Below are positions 1 through 8,956 of a DNA stretch of 64,000 bases, piece after piece. The position numbers and the translations under genes are program-made. The DNA comes from Mesorhizobium sp. NFR06 (GTDB taxonomy: Bacteria; Pseudomonadota; Alphaproteobacteria; Rhizobiales; Rhizobiaceae). The stretch spans positions 36,682-100,681 of the forward strand of contig NZ_FOVT01000021.1 of NCBI RefSeq assembly GCF_900115245.1. The letters are read 5' to 3'. Each line of letters starts with the position of its first letter. The stretch's first letter is position 1. Under the pieces are notes generated by a model, which did not search any database, had not been told where the DNA came from, and worked only from the letters and a program-made list of their open reading frames with translations.

Positions 1-138
1 GTTCGCCGAGACATAGACGACGTCATTGCCCGCCCTTGCCGGTGCCGTGACGCCGAGCATGGCCAGCGGCACCGCCAGCGTGATCGCGCCAACCAGGCGC
101 CACGCCCCGGTCATTCGAAATGCATCAAACCTAAACAT
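1..138 (-). CDS. cpaC: CpaC/RcpA-type pilus secretin, N-terminal fragment
   Basis: This is the first 46 codons of a minus-strand gene that runs off the left edge of the window. The ATG lies 28 bp downstream of the cpaB stop. The peptide starts with a short basic n-region, then a hydrophobic core and an Ala-rich end (TAPARAG), which is a typical Sec signal peptide, followed by NDVVYVSAN. In tad/cpa loci the gene after cpaB encodes the outer-membrane secretin CpaC, whose mature N-terminus is periplasmic. The identity rests on that gene order plus the signal peptide, because the secretin domain itself lies outside the window. Confidence 0.75.
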   Translation of the reverse strand, partial: MFRFDAFRMTGAWRLVGAITLAVPLAMLGVTAPARAGNDVVYVSAN

Positions 139-166
139 GTTGCCCGTCCCCGCCGGTCCCCACCGG

Positions 167-1099
167 CTATTGCTGCAGTTCCGGCGGCGGTTCCCGCGAA
201 GGAACCTTGTATTCCTCGACCTTCTCGCCACGCGTCACGATCACCGTCTTGAATTTCGGCTCGTCCTGGTCCTTCGTCACGGCGTTGACGAGCGAGGCAG
301 CGCTCGCCTGCGCGTTTGCGGCAATCGACCCCCCGAAGGACGAGATGGTGGTAAGCCCGCCATTGCTGGTGCTGGCGTCGGCCGCCGAACGCAAGGACAG
401 CGACAAGGAGCCGACGGTGCGGGCAAGCGCGACTTTCTGCGCCCCTTCGTTGGTCACCTCGATGGTCACTGAATTGGCGATCTGCGGCTCGGTCTTGCGC
501 TCGTCGGCGCCTTGCCCGACCGAAAGCACCTTGGCGTCGGAGACCACGATCTCGGAGGTGACGGTCGAGCCCGCCGCGCCCTGCGCGTTCTTCGCCACTT
601 CCTGGATATCGCCGGCATCGCGCGTCAGAACGACGTCGACCCGGTCTCCCGGCGTGATGAAGCCGCCGACGCCGGCGATCTCATCGGTGCGGATGGTGAC
701 GGCCCGCATTCCGGCCGACAGCATGTTGGAAAGCGTGGCGCGACCGTTCGGTCCCGACAGCTTGGTCAGCAGCACCGGTTCGTTGACCTCGATCGGCGAC
801 AGCACGACCCGGCTGCCGTCGGCAAGAAGCTTGTCGATTGTGGGGAATGCACCTTGCGGCAGGGAATCCTGCGGCCATGGAATCTCGGCGAGTTGCGGCC
901 GCGCAAGCTCCATGCCGTAACGCAGCGGCGCCTGAGCCACCACGATGGTCTTGAACTCGATCTTGGGTTGCGGCGCCACGACGGAGACGACCTCGGGCTG
1001 GGCCTTTGCCTGGCTCTTGACCCAGAAGTCCGCCGCAAAGATCGAGATCGCGCCGAAGACGGCGGCGATGCCGATCATGGTTATGGCCCTGCCCCTCAC
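167..1099 (-). CDS. cpaB: Flp pilus assembly protein CpaB (RcpC family)
   Basis: This is a 310-residue protein with one N-terminal membrane segment (about residues 7-24) followed by a periplasmic region. Residues about 47-110 (start APLRYGMEL) fit a SAF domain, and the next about 90 residues (GDRVDVVLTRD, then EIVVSDAKVLSVGQ) fit the RcpC/CpaB domain. CpaB is an inner-membrane/periplasmic component of the Tad (Flp) type IVb pilus machine and is thought to work with the secretin CpaC, encoded next. The start is GTG. No prepilin peptidase (cpaA) lies upstream; the divergent neighbour is parE, so this is either the 5' end of the pilus operon or a split locus. Confidence 0.93.
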   Translation of the reverse strand: MRGRAITMIGIAAVFGAISIFAADFWVKSQAKAQPEVVSVVAPQPKIEFKTIVVAQAPLRYGMELARPQLAEIPWPQDSLPQGAFPTIDKLLADGSRVVLSPIEVNEPVLLTKLSGPNGRATLSNMLSAGMRAVTIRTDEIAGVGGFITPGDRVDVVLTRDAGDIQEVAKNAQGAAGSTVTSEIVVSDAKVLSVGQGADERKTEPQIANSVTIEVTNEGAQKVALARTVGSLSLSLRSAADASTSNGGLTTISSFGGSIAANAQASAASLVNAVTKDQDEPKFKTVIVTRGEKVEEYKVPSREPPPELQQ

Positions 1100-1332
1100 A
1101 ACGAAACCCCTGACGCCCGCGGTCTTTTGTTAGTTGGGCTTCACGCTAGGCATCATTGTTAAAGAATCAGGAATCCCGGGTCGCTCCAACCGCCCTATTT
1201 CGGCCGGCTTGGTTATCGAATGGTTTTGGAATAAGAGACAGTTTGATCCCTGAACGGAACAGGAACTCGTTCGCCCGCCAAAAGCGTGGCAGTATCGACG
1301 AGTGATTCGCATTACCGGACGTTAGGCCCAGC

Positions 1333-3387
1333 ATGGACGATAGCAACGACCTTTTCGGCAAGATGGAAAAGCCGGCACAGCCGGTGCGCACGCCCTCGCG
1401 CCCGGCCGATCCGCTCGTGCAGGCCGCGAAGCGTCCGGCCGCCGCCCGCGATGGCAGCGAAGGCTACAGCGCTGCCGATATCGAGGTGCTGGAAGGGCTC
1501 GAGCCGGTGCGACGCCGTCCAGGTATGTATATCGGCGGCACCGACGACAAGGCGATGCATCACTTGTTCGCCGAGGTCATCGACAATTCCATGGACGAGG
1601 CGGTCGCCGGCCACGCCACCTTCATCGATGTCGAGCTTTCGGCCGACGGTTTCCTGACCGTGACCGACAACGGCCGCGGCATTCCGGTCGATCCGCATCC
1701 GAAATTCAAGAAACCGGCGCTTGAAGTCATTATGACGACGCTGCATTCGGGCGGCAAATTCGACTCCAAGGTCTATGAGACCTCCGGCGGCCTGCACGGC
1801 GTCGGCGTCTCCGTCGTCAACGCGCTGTCCGACCACCTCGAGGTCGAAGTCGCGCGCGGCCGCCAGCTTTACCGCCAGCGTTTTTCGCGCGGCATCCCGG
1901 TCAGCGGTCTCGAGCATCTCGGCGAGGTTCACAATCGCCGCGGCACCAAGACACGCTTCCACCCCGACGAGCAGATTTTCGGCAAGGGCGCCGCGTTCGA
2001 ACCGGCGCGGCTCTACCGCATGACGCGCTCGAAGGCCTACCTGTTCGGCGGCGTCGAGATCCGCTGGACTTGCGATCCGTCGCTGATCAAGGAAAAGGAC
2101 CAGACACCGGCCAAGGCCGAGTTCCATTTCCCCGGCGGTCTCAAAGACTATCTCAAGGCCACGCTCGGCGACGAATTCCAGGTCACGCGCGAGATGTTCG
2201 CCGGAAAAAGCGACAAGCAGGGTGGCCACGGCTCGCTCGAATGGGCGGTGACCTGGTTCGGCGGCGACGGGTTTCTCAATTCCTACTGCAACACCATCCC
2301 GACAGCCGAAGGCGGCACGCACGAGGCCGGCTTTCGCAACGTCCTGACGCGCGGGCTGCGCGCCTATGCCGACCTGATCGGCAACAAGCGCGCCTCCGTC
2401 ATCACCACCGAGGACGTCATGATCTCGGCCGCCGGCATGCTGTCGGTGTTCATCCGCGAGCCTGAATTCGTCGGCCAGACCAAGGACAGGCTGGCGACCA
2501 TCGAGGCGATGCGCATCGTCGAAAACGCCATCCGTGACCCGTTCGATCACTGGCTGGCCGACAACCCGCAGGAAGCCTCGAAGCTTCTGGAGTGGGTCAT
2601 CGCGCGCGCCGACGAACGCGTGCGCCGTCGCCAGGAGAAAGAAGTCTCTCGCAAGACCGCGGTGCGCAAGCTGCGCCTTCCGGGCAAGCTCGCCGACTGC
2701 ACGCAGAATGCCGCCGCCGGCGCCGAGATCTTCATCGTCGAGGGCGACTCGGCCGGAGGCTCCGCCAAGCAGGCCCGCGACCGCGCCAGCCAGGCGGTGC
2801 TGCCGCTGCGCGGCAAGATCCTCAACGTCGCCAGCGCCGGCAACGACAAGCTCGCCGCCAACCAGCAGATTTCCGACCTTATCCAGGCGCTCGGCTGCGG
2901 CACGCGCTCGAAATATCGCGACGAGGACCTGCGCTACGATCGCGTGATCATCATGACCGACGCCGACGTCGATGGCGCGCACATTGCTTCGCTTTTGATC
3001 ACCTTCTTCTACCAGGAAATGCCGAACCTGATCCGCGGCGGCCACCTCTACATGGCCGTGCCGCCGCTCTATTCGATCAGGCAGGGCGGCAAGGTCGGCT
3101 ATGCCCGCGATGATGCGCATAAGGACGAACTGCTGCGCACCGAGTTCACCGGGCGCGGCAAGGTCGAGATCGGCCGCTTCAAGGGGCTGGGCGAGATGAT
3201 GGCCTCGCAGCTCAAGGAGACCACGATGGATCCGAGGAAGCGCACGCTTCTGAGGGTCGATGTGATCGACGCCGAGCAGGCGACCAAGGATGCCGTCGAC
3301 GCGCTGATGGGCACCAAGCCCGAGGCCCGCTTCCGCTTCATCCAGGAGCGCGCCGAATTCGCCGAGGCGGACGTTCTGGATATCTGA
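1333..3387 (+). CDS. parE: DNA topoisomerase IV subunit B
   Basis: This 684-residue type IIA topoisomerase subunit is the ATPase half of topoisomerase IV, which decatenates replicated chromosomes. An alphaproteobacterial N-terminal extension of about 45 residues precedes the GHKL ATPase domain. The N-box reads EVIDNSMDEA (residues 81-90), with the ATP-lid glycines at GRGIPVD (114-120) and LHGVGVSVVN. The TOPRIM domain shows EGDSAGG (about 470) and DADVDGAHI (about 542). The C-terminal GLGEMMASQL segment is characteristic. The alternative, gyrB, is usually longer (about 800 residues) and carries an insertion not seen here. The gene is divergent from cpaB. Confidence 0.95.
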   Translation: MDDSNDLFGKMEKPAQPVRTPSRPADPLVQAAKRPAAARDGSEGYSAADIEVLEGLEPVRRRPGMYIGGTDDKAMHHLFAEVIDNSMDEAVAGHATFIDVELSADGFLTVTDNGRGIPVDPHPKFKKPALEVIMTTLHSGGKFDSKVYETSGGLHGVGVSVVNALSDHLEVEVARGRQLYRQRFSRGIPVSGLEHLGEVHNRRGTKTRFHPDEQIFGKGAAFEPARLYRMTRSKAYLFGGVEIRWTCDPSLIKEKDQTPAKAEFHFPGGLKDYLKATLGDEFQVTREMFAGKSDKQGGHGSLEWAVTWFGGDGFLNSYCNTIPTAEGGTHEAGFRNVLTRGLRAYADLIGNKRASVITTEDVMISAAGMLSVFIREPEFVGQTKDRLATIEAMRIVENAIRDPFDHWLADNPQEASKLLEWVIARADERVRRRQEKEVSRKTAVRKLRLPGKLADCTQNAAAGAEIFIVEGDSAGGSAKQARDRASQAVLPLRGKILNVASAGNDKLAANQQISDLIQALGCGTRSKYRDEDLRYDRVIIMTDADVDGAHIASLLITFFYQEMPNLIRGGHLYMAVPPLYSIRQGGKVGYARDDAHKDELLRTEFTGRGKVEIGRFKGLGEMMASQLKETTMDPRKRTLLRVDVIDAEQATKDAVDALMGTKPEARFRFIQERAEFAEADVLDI

Positions 3388-3429
3388 ACGCCGACTGGTC
3401 CATAACAATCTCCGGAACGGAGAACCTAT

Positions 3430-5529
3430 GTGACCTGGACGCGGCTGAAAGAGCTTGTCGAGACACCGTTAAGTGGTCTGACGCAGCCGACCCGTTCGGA
3501 TTGGATTTTTGCTCTGCGCACGGTCTCGGCGGGTCTGATTGCGCTTCTTGGCGCCTACACGCTGACGCTCGACCATCCGCAATGGGCGATGATGACGGTA
3601 TTCATCGTCGCGCAGCCCGTGGCCGGCATGGTGCTGGCGAAGGGCTTCTACCGGCTGCTCGGCACACTGGCGGGCGGCCTCGCGGCGGTCGGCATCACCT
3701 CCCTGTTCGGCGCCAATCCCTGGTTGCTGGTGACCGTGCTGGCGCTCTGGATCGGTGTCTGCACGCTCGTCTCGTCATTGCTGCGCAATCCGGAAGCGTA
3801 TGGCGCCGCCCTTGCCGGCTATACAGCGATGATCATCAGCCTGCCGGCCTTCGGGCAGCCGCACGTCGTTGTCGATTTGGCGATCGCGCGCTGCGCCGAG
3901 ATCGTGCTTGGCATCGTCTGCGCCGGCGTCACCAGCCGGCTGATCCTGCCGAAGCTCGCGGCCGACGCCATCATCTCCAGGCTCAAGCGCAGCATCCTCG
4001 ACCTCGCCGAATATGCCGGCGGCGCCTTTTCCGGCGGCGATCCGGTCAGCCTTGCGGCGCTCCAGCGCAAGCTGATCACCGACGCCCAGACGCTCGCCGA
4101 AATGCGCACCTATGCGCGGCTGGAAGCGCCGAGCTTCGCCACGCGCGCCCACCCGGTGCGGCGCACCATCGGCCAGCTTCTGTGGGCGCTTTCGGCGGCG
4201 CGCGCCCTGCACAGCCATCGCGCGCCGAAGAATGCCGCGCTCATCCCGATGCGCCGCGACTTGAAAGCCTTCGTCGGCGAACTGGCGGCGACGCCAGGCG
4301 CGCTCGAAGACACGGCCCCCTGGCTGGCCCGTCTCGATGCGATCGCGAGCAAGGCCAGGGAGATGCCGGCGCTGCCCGACCATACCGGCGGCTCCAAGGA
4401 TGCTGGCCCCAAGGATGCCGGCGAAGACAAGGTCGGCACCATCACCCGCCTCACCATTGCCGGCGATTTTGCCGAGGCGCTGAAGCAGGTGATGCGCGGC
4501 CTTGACGCGCTTCGCTCGCCCGTCTCGCGCAAATCGAATGAGCGAGGCCAGCCGGCATTGGTTGTGCATCGCGACTACCAGGCCGCGTGGCGCAACGCCG
4601 TGCGCGCCGCTCTCGCCACCTTCCTCGTGGCGATATTCTGGTTGACAACCAAATGGTCGGAAGCAGCCGGCACCGTCATCCTCGTCGCCGTCGTCTCCAG
4701 CCTCTTCGCGGCGCGCCCCGATCCGGTGCAGTCCGCCTGGGGTTTCTTCACCGGCACGCTGATCGCGCTGCCCTTTGCCTTTCTCGTCGGCCAGGTCGCG
4801 CTGCCGGCGCTGCCGGGCTTCGGCTGGTTCACGCTCTTCGTCGTGCCGATCCTGGTGCCTGCGGCGCTCGGCATGGCCAATCCGCGCCATGTCGGCGTCG
4901 CCACAGCCTTCGCCATCAACTTCCTCGCCTTCCTCAGTCCGCATCAGCAGATGATCTACGATCCCGGGCCGTTCTTCGCCGGATCCGCCTCGATCGTGGT
5001 CGGCATCCTGATTGCCATCGGCGTCTTCATCGTCGTGCTGCCTGCCGATCCCTGGGTCACCGTGGAACGTATCTCGCAAGCCATGCGCGAGGATCTGGCG
5101 CGGCTTTGCCTGCATGAGCGAATACCCCGGCGTTCGGCCTTCGAAAGCCTTGCCTATGACCGGATCAACCAGTTGATGCCGCAGGTGCAGCAGACGGGGC
5201 GCAAAGGCGACCCCATTCTTGGCGGCAGCATCGCCGCCGTCACCGTCGGGCTGGAGGTGCTGCGGCTGCGCCACGCGCAGCTGAACACCGCCATCCCCCA
5301 CGAAACAGTCGAGTCGATCGGCAATTTCCTGCGCGGCCTGGCGCGCGAACTGCTGTTCCGGCGACCGGGCGAGCCGCAGACGGCGACCGTCGCGGTGGCG
5401 AGGCAATATGCGGCCAGCATTGCCGAGCGCAGCGATCGGTTCGAAATGCTGCAGGTCGCCGCCTCGCTACGCATCATTGCCGCGGCGATGGAAGACTATC
5501 CCGATTTCTTTGCGAGGGGCCGAGGCTGA
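3430..5529 (+). CDS. FUSC-family membrane protein (aromatic acid exporter/YccS-like)
   Basis: This is a 699-residue inner-membrane protein with two clusters of hydrophobic helices (about residues 25-175 and 395-540). Each cluster is followed by a cytoplasmic region, the duplicated layout of the FUSC/ALMT-like family (YccS, AaeB, PET transporters). The phrase HPQWAMMTVFIVAQP near residue 50 is typical of the family N-terminus. Members export aromatic carboxylates or small organic acids, but the substrate here cannot be read from sequence. The GTG start follows a GGAG-type ribosome site (GGAACGGAGAACC), and an out-of-frame ATG two bases earlier stops at once. The gene is convergent with the DUF2336 gene. 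Confidence 0.85.
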   Translation: MTWTRLKELVETPLSGLTQPTRSDWIFALRTVSAGLIALLGAYTLTLDHPQWAMMTVFIVAQPVAGMVLAKGFYRLLGTLAGGLAAVGITSLFGANPWLLVTVLALWIGVCTLVSSLLRNPEAYGAALAGYTAMIISLPAFGQPHVVVDLAIARCAEIVLGIVCAGVTSRLILPKLAADAIISRLKRSILDLAEYAGGAFSGGDPVSLAALQRKLITDAQTLAEMRTYARLEAPSFATRAHPVRRTIGQLLWALSAARALHSHRAPKNAALIPMRRDLKAFVGELAATPGALEDTAPWLARLDAIASKAREMPALPDHTGGSKDAGPKDAGEDKVGTITRLTIAGDFAEALKQVMRGLDALRSPVSRKSNERGQPALVVHRDYQAAWRNAVRAALATFLVAIFWLTTKWSEAAGTVILVAVVSSLFAARPDPVQSAWGFFTGTLIALPFAFLVGQVALPALPGFGWFTLFVVPILVPAALGMANPRHVGVATAFAINFLAFLSPHQQMIYDPGPFFAGSASIVVGILIAIGVFIVVLPADPWVTVERISQAMREDLARLCLHERIPRRSAFESLAYDRINQLMPQVQQTGRKGDPILGGSIAAVTVGLEVLRLRHAQLNTAIPHETVESIGNFLRGLARELLFRRPGEPQTATVAVARQYAASIAERSDRFEMLQVAASLRIIAAAMEDYPDFFARGRG

Positions 5530-5533
5530 GGCC

Positions 5534-6655
5534 TCAAGCTGCCGCGATGGCCAGTGCGTGCCCGCGCGCGTTTTCGCGCAATGCCTCGAGATGGATCGAC
5601 TTCACCAACCCGGCGAGATCGCCCTCGGCCGACTGGCCGCCGAGTTCCTTCAACATCAGCCAGCTCACTTCCTGCACGCCGGCGACACGCCGGCCATTGG
5701 CGACCTCGCGCCAGATCTTGAGGGCGCGCAGGATGATGGCATGCGTCGCCGGCGCGAGCCCGGCACTGCGGAACAGCGCCTGCAGCGCCACGTCATGCCC
5801 GCCGGCGAGGAGAGCCGTCACCCGCTGCTCGGACTGTTGGGCGAGCGCGACCAGCGTCGAGCCGAAGAAGTCGACCTTGCCATGCGCGATGGTGCGGATG
5901 ATGAAGCTGGCGGTGAGGTCGCCGCGCAGTCTCAGATGCTCGATCAGCGCGGCGTGCTCTTCGATGCGCGTTCCCTCGATCAGCGTCACCGAGGCTTTCA
6001 CGCAGGCGTCGCGCATCACGCGATCGGCGCGCGCGGCACCCATCATCGCCAGCACCAGCGGTGAACCTTTCAGCGTCTCGCCGAGCTTGACCAGAAGCAT
6101 GTGCCGGCAGTCGGCGGGCAGGCGTCGATCGGCGATCAGCGCCTCGCGCACCAGCGGCAGATGGCCATGCCGCTCGGCGATGCGGCGGAAGCTGAGCGAG
6201 GCAATGTCGGCGCCGCTGTTGCCGACCAGCGCGGCACAGGCTTCCGGCTCGCCGATCTCGGCGATTGCCGCCGCTAGCGACATCGAGACGACCGGACGAT
6301 TGGCGATCAGCTTCTGCGTCGCCTTCTGGCCGCAGGCGACGCGCTCGACCAGATCGGCATCGGTAAGCAGCGGCGAACGCGCCAGCACCAGCGTCGCCAC
6401 TTCCGGCTGATCGGCGGCCAAGGCGCTGATCACCTGCGGCGGCGCGTGATGGCTCATCGACAGCGCCTCGGCAAGCGCCAGGCGCACCTTGGAGGAAGCG
6501 TCATCCAAAAGCAGCGTGAGCGCCGCCTCGGCGGCGCAGCGATCCTCGAACGGCAGATCGGAATTGATATAGGCGCGCGCCAGCGCGCTCGCGGCGGCGG
6601 CGCGCTCGGAAACCCTCGCCGTATCGATCCACTTCAGAAAATGCGAAACAACCAT
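5534..6655 (-). CDS. DUF2336 domain-containing protein
   Basis: This 373-residue soluble protein is built of helical repeats, with many Ala/Leu pairs at regular spacing (for example ALTLLLDDASSKVRLALAEAL at the start). It belongs to the DUF2336 family, common in alphaproteobacteria, with HEAT-like architecture and no assigned enzymatic activity. No signal peptide or membrane segment is visible. It is convergent with the FUSC gene (4 bp gap) and divergent from the MaoC/CitE pair. The function is unknown; a scaffold or protein-interaction role is inferred from the repeat fold only. Confidence 0.85.
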   Translation of the reverse strand: MVVSHFLKWIDTARVSERAAAASALARAYINSDLPFEDRCAAEAALTLLLDDASSKVRLALAEALSMSHHAPPQVISALAADQPEVATLVLARSPLLTDADLVERVACGQKATQKLIANRPVVSMSLAAAIAEIGEPEACAALVGNSGADIASLSFRRIAERHGHLPLVREALIADRRLPADCRHMLLVKLGETLKGSPLVLAMMGAARADRVMRDACVKASVTLIEGTRIEEHAALIEHLRLRGDLTASFIIRTIAHGKVDFFGSTLVALAQQSEQRVTALLAGGHDVALQALFRSAGLAPATHAIILRALKIWREVANGRRVAGVQEVSWLMLKELGGQSAEGDLAGLVKSIHLEALRENARGHALAIAAA

Positions 6656-6803
6656 GCCGACCAGCTACGCCCCTTGCCGGAAGGTCCGGCCCCGCTGGAA
6701 ACGGTAGGCCGGAAATGGTTTACGAACGGTTCACCATGTTTCTTAACCGGCTTGATGGCGCCGCAACCAACGCCTATCAAGCAGGGAATTGAGGAGATCG
6801 ACC

Positions 6804-7256
6804 ATGGCCGGGCTATTTCTGGAAGAGTTTGTCGTCGGCCATGTCTTCCATCACACGCTGCGCAAGACGGTGACCGAAAGCGACAACATGCTGTTTTCGG
6901 TGATGACGCTGAACCCGCAGCCCTTGCACATCGATTTCGACTTCGCCGCGAAAACAGAATGGGGCAAGCCGCTGGTCAATTCGCTGTTCACGCTCGGCCT
7001 GATGATCGGCATTTCCGTGAACGACATCACTGTCGGCACGACGGTCGCCAATCTCGGCATGAAGGAAACGGTGTTCCCGCACCCCGTCTTCCACGGCGAT
7101 ACCATCCGGGTCGAGACGACGGTCGTCTCCGTGCGCGAATCCAAGTCGAAACCCGATCGCGGCATCGTCGAGTTCGAGCACCGCGCCTACAATCAGAGTG
7201 ACGTTCTCGTTGCCAAGTGCACCAGGCAGGCGATGATGCTGAAGAAGGCTGCCTGA
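6804..7256 (+). CDS. MaoC-like hot-dog fold dehydratase
   Basis: This is a 150-residue single hot-dog protein of the MaoC/(R)-hydratase family. The conserved N-terminal half contains TESDNMLFSVMTLNPQPLH, with the Asp and His that form the hydratase dyad in this family, and PVFHGDTIRVET later on. Members hydrate enoyl-CoA thioesters. The ATG is chosen because GAGGAG sits 7 bases upstream; a TTG 15 bp earlier lacks such a site. The stop overlaps the start of the CitE-like gene (TGATG), so the two are translationally coupled and probably act on successive CoA intermediates. The specific substrate is not determined. Confidence 0.88.
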   Translation: MAGLFLEEFVVGHVFHHTLRKTVTESDNMLFSVMTLNPQPLHIDFDFAAKTEWGKPLVNSLFTLGLMIGISVNDITVGTTVANLGMKETVFPHPVFHGDTIRVETTVVSVRESKSKPDRGIVEFEHRAYNQSDVLVAKCTRQAMMLKKAA

Positions 7257-8137
7257 TGCGCTCACTGCTCTTCGTGCCCGGCGATTCCGAACGCAAGCTG
7301 GAAAAAGGGTTCGGGGCCGGCGCCGACGTGGTCATCGTCGATCTTGAGGATTCCGTTGCCGCCGCCAACAAGGTGGCGGCGCGCGCGACCGCGGCGGATT
7401 TCATCTCTAGCCAACGACGCCAGACGGGTTCCGCCATCTATGTGCGGGTCAACGACCTTTCGACCGGCCTAACCGACGCAGACCTCGCGGTCCTCGTCCC
7501 GGTGAAGCCCGACGGCATCATGCTGCCCAAGTCGAACAGCGGTCAGGACGTCCAGCAACTGGCGGCGAAGCTTCGCGTCCACGAAGCCGAAAACGGGCTG
7601 CAGGACGGCGGTATAAGGGTCTTGCCGATCATCACCGAAACCGCGGCAGGCGTGCTGGCGGCGGCAAGCTATGCCGGGACGAGTGCGCGACTGGCCGGTC
7701 TGACCTGGGGCGCGGAGGACCTGTCGGCGGCAATCGGCGCGCGCTCGGCCCGCGGCGGAAACGGCCGCTACACCGACGTGTTTCGCCTGGCGCGCACCAT
7801 GACCATTCTGGGAGCGGCAGCGGCCGAGGTCGCGGCAATCGATACCGTGTTCCCGGATTTTCGCGACATGGCCGGTCTCGAGGCCGAGTGCAGGGAGGCC
7901 GAGCGTGACGGCTTCACCGGCAAGATGGCGATCCATCCGGCACAGGTGCCGGTCATCAACGCGGCTTTCACGCCGTCCGCCGAGGCGGTCGAGCGATCGC
8001 AGGCGATCGTCGACGCCTTCGCGGCGGCGGGAAACCCGGGCGTCGTCGGCATCGACGGCAAGATGTATGACCGGCCGCACCTGCGGCTGGCCGAGCGGCT
8101 GCTCGCGCGTGCCAGGGCGGCTGGCATTTCCGCCTGA
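7256..8137 (+). CDS. HpcH/HpaI aldolase (CitE-like CoA ester lyase)
   Basis: This is a 293-residue TIM-barrel protein of the CitE/malyl-CoA lyase type. The hallmark N-terminus is RSLLFVPGDSERKLEK, DLEDSV (about 27-32) supplies metal ligands, and TWGAEDLSAA plus KMAIHPAQV are typical of the family. Such enzymes cleave or form C-C bonds in malyl-, citramalyl- or related CoA esters with Mg2+. The ATG overlaps the MaoC stop, which argues for a two-step hydration/lyase or reverse condensation module. A role in the ethylmalonyl-CoA pathway is possible, but the MaoC partner is too short to be the classical mesaconyl-CoA hydratase. Confidence 0.88.
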   Translation: MRSLLFVPGDSERKLEKGFGAGADVVIVDLEDSVAAANKVAARATAADFISSQRRQTGSAIYVRVNDLSTGLTDADLAVLVPVKPDGIMLPKSNSGQDVQQLAAKLRVHEAENGLQDGGIRVLPIITETAAGVLAAASYAGTSARLAGLTWGAEDLSAAIGARSARGGNGRYTDVFRLARTMTILGAAAAEVAAIDTVFPDFRDMAGLEAECREAERDGFTGKMAIHPAQVPVINAAFTPSAEAVERSQAIVDAFAAAGNPGVVGIDGKMYDRPHLRLAERLLARARAAGISA

Positions 8138-8144
8138 TCCGCTA

Positions 8145-8816
8145 CTAGACCATCGGGATCAGCCGGTAGCGAACGTTCGCCGCATAGTCGTCATAGCCGC
8201 GCAGGCCGGTGCGCAGCGTCTTTTCTTCGATGAAGGTGCGGATGGCGAGCAGCACGATGAAGGCGAGGACCGATACCAATCCCCACCACGAGCCGAGCAG
8301 CAGCGCCGTGCCGGCAAAATAAAGTATGGCGCCCGCATACATCGGGTGACGGACGTAGCTGTACGGACCGGTGGTGATCACCTTCTGGCCGCGCTCGTCC
8401 TGGATCTTCACGACCGGCGCCGCGAAGCTGTTTTCCAGCATCGTCAGATAGCAGATCCAGATGCCGACGAGCAGGACGAGCGCGCCGGCGACCTGCGCCC
8501 ACAGGGGAAGCGCCGACCAGCCGAAACGGGCATCGAGCCCCATCAGCGCCAGCCAGGCGAAGATGCCGAGCAGCAATATGCTCAGCAAAAGCTTGTCGGC
8601 AGCGGTCTGGGTCTTCTGGATCGGAGGGCGGAGGCGCTCGTTCATCAGGCCTGGATCGCGCTTGGCGAGGGCGACGCCCATGGTAAGGCTCAGCCCGACC
8701 ATCACGACCGTGTACACCCAGGCTCCGGTCCAGTGCAGCGTGCCTGCCGACAAAAAAAGCAGCGCACCCATGACGCCGAACCACACGAATGTCTGGACAA
8801 CCAATCTCGAGATCAT
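8145..8816 (-). CDS. Isoprenylcysteine carboxyl methyltransferase-family membrane protein
   Basis: This is a 223-residue protein with five or six predicted membrane helices and the C-terminal SAM-binding signature GPYSYVRHPMYAG followed by an EEKTL motif, as in ICMT/PEMT-like methyltransferases. Bacterial members methylate membrane-embedded substrates that are mostly unknown. The ATG at 8816 has GGAAGG six bases upstream; a TTG two codons earlier lies inside that spacing and is less likely. The gene is divergent from a TetR regulator with a tandem operator between them, so it is probably the regulator's target. Confidence 0.85.
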   Translation of the reverse strand: MISRLVVQTFVWFGVMGALLFLSAGTLHWTGAWVYTVVMVGLSLTMGVALAKRDPGLMNERLRPPIQKTQTAADKLLLSILLLGIFAWLALMGLDARFGWSALPLWAQVAGALVLLVGIWICYLTMLENSFAAPVVKIQDERGQKVITTGPYSYVRHPMYAGAILYFAGTALLLGSWWGLVSVLAFIVLLAIRTFIEEKTLRTGLRGYDDYAANVRYRLIPMV

Positions 8817-8855
8817 GACCAACCTTCCGTGACATACCCAGCCGCTCTTGGCCGG

Positions 8856-8890
8856 TAGACCAGCGGTCTATTATACCGACCAGCAGTCTA
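8856..8890. promoter_or_regulatory. Tandem TetR-type operator
   Basis: A perfect 15-bp inverted repeat (TAGACCAGCGGTCTA, 8856-8870) is followed exactly 20 bp later by an imperfect copy (CCGACCAGCAGTCTA, 8876-8890). Both lie between the divergent methyltransferase and TetR genes. Palindromes of this length in such a position are the usual sites for TetR-family repressors, and the 20-bp step places both on nearly the same DNA face. Control of both genes is inferred. Confidence 0.7.
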
Positions 8891-8956
8891 TTCTCAAGCC
8901 CACTCGACCTTCAGGCATCTGGACGGGAACGGCCACCGCGTGCACAAGGTTTCGTT

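Noticed and set aside
1312..3408. 698-codon open frame on the minus strand opposite parE
   Set aside because: It lies fully antisense to a clear parE, is Arg/Ala-rich with no domains, and results from the strong third-position G/C bias.
3775..5406. 543-codon minus frame opposite the FUSC gene
   Set aside because: It is an antisense shadow; Arg/His/Gly-rich and without motifs, while the plus frame has clear membrane helices.
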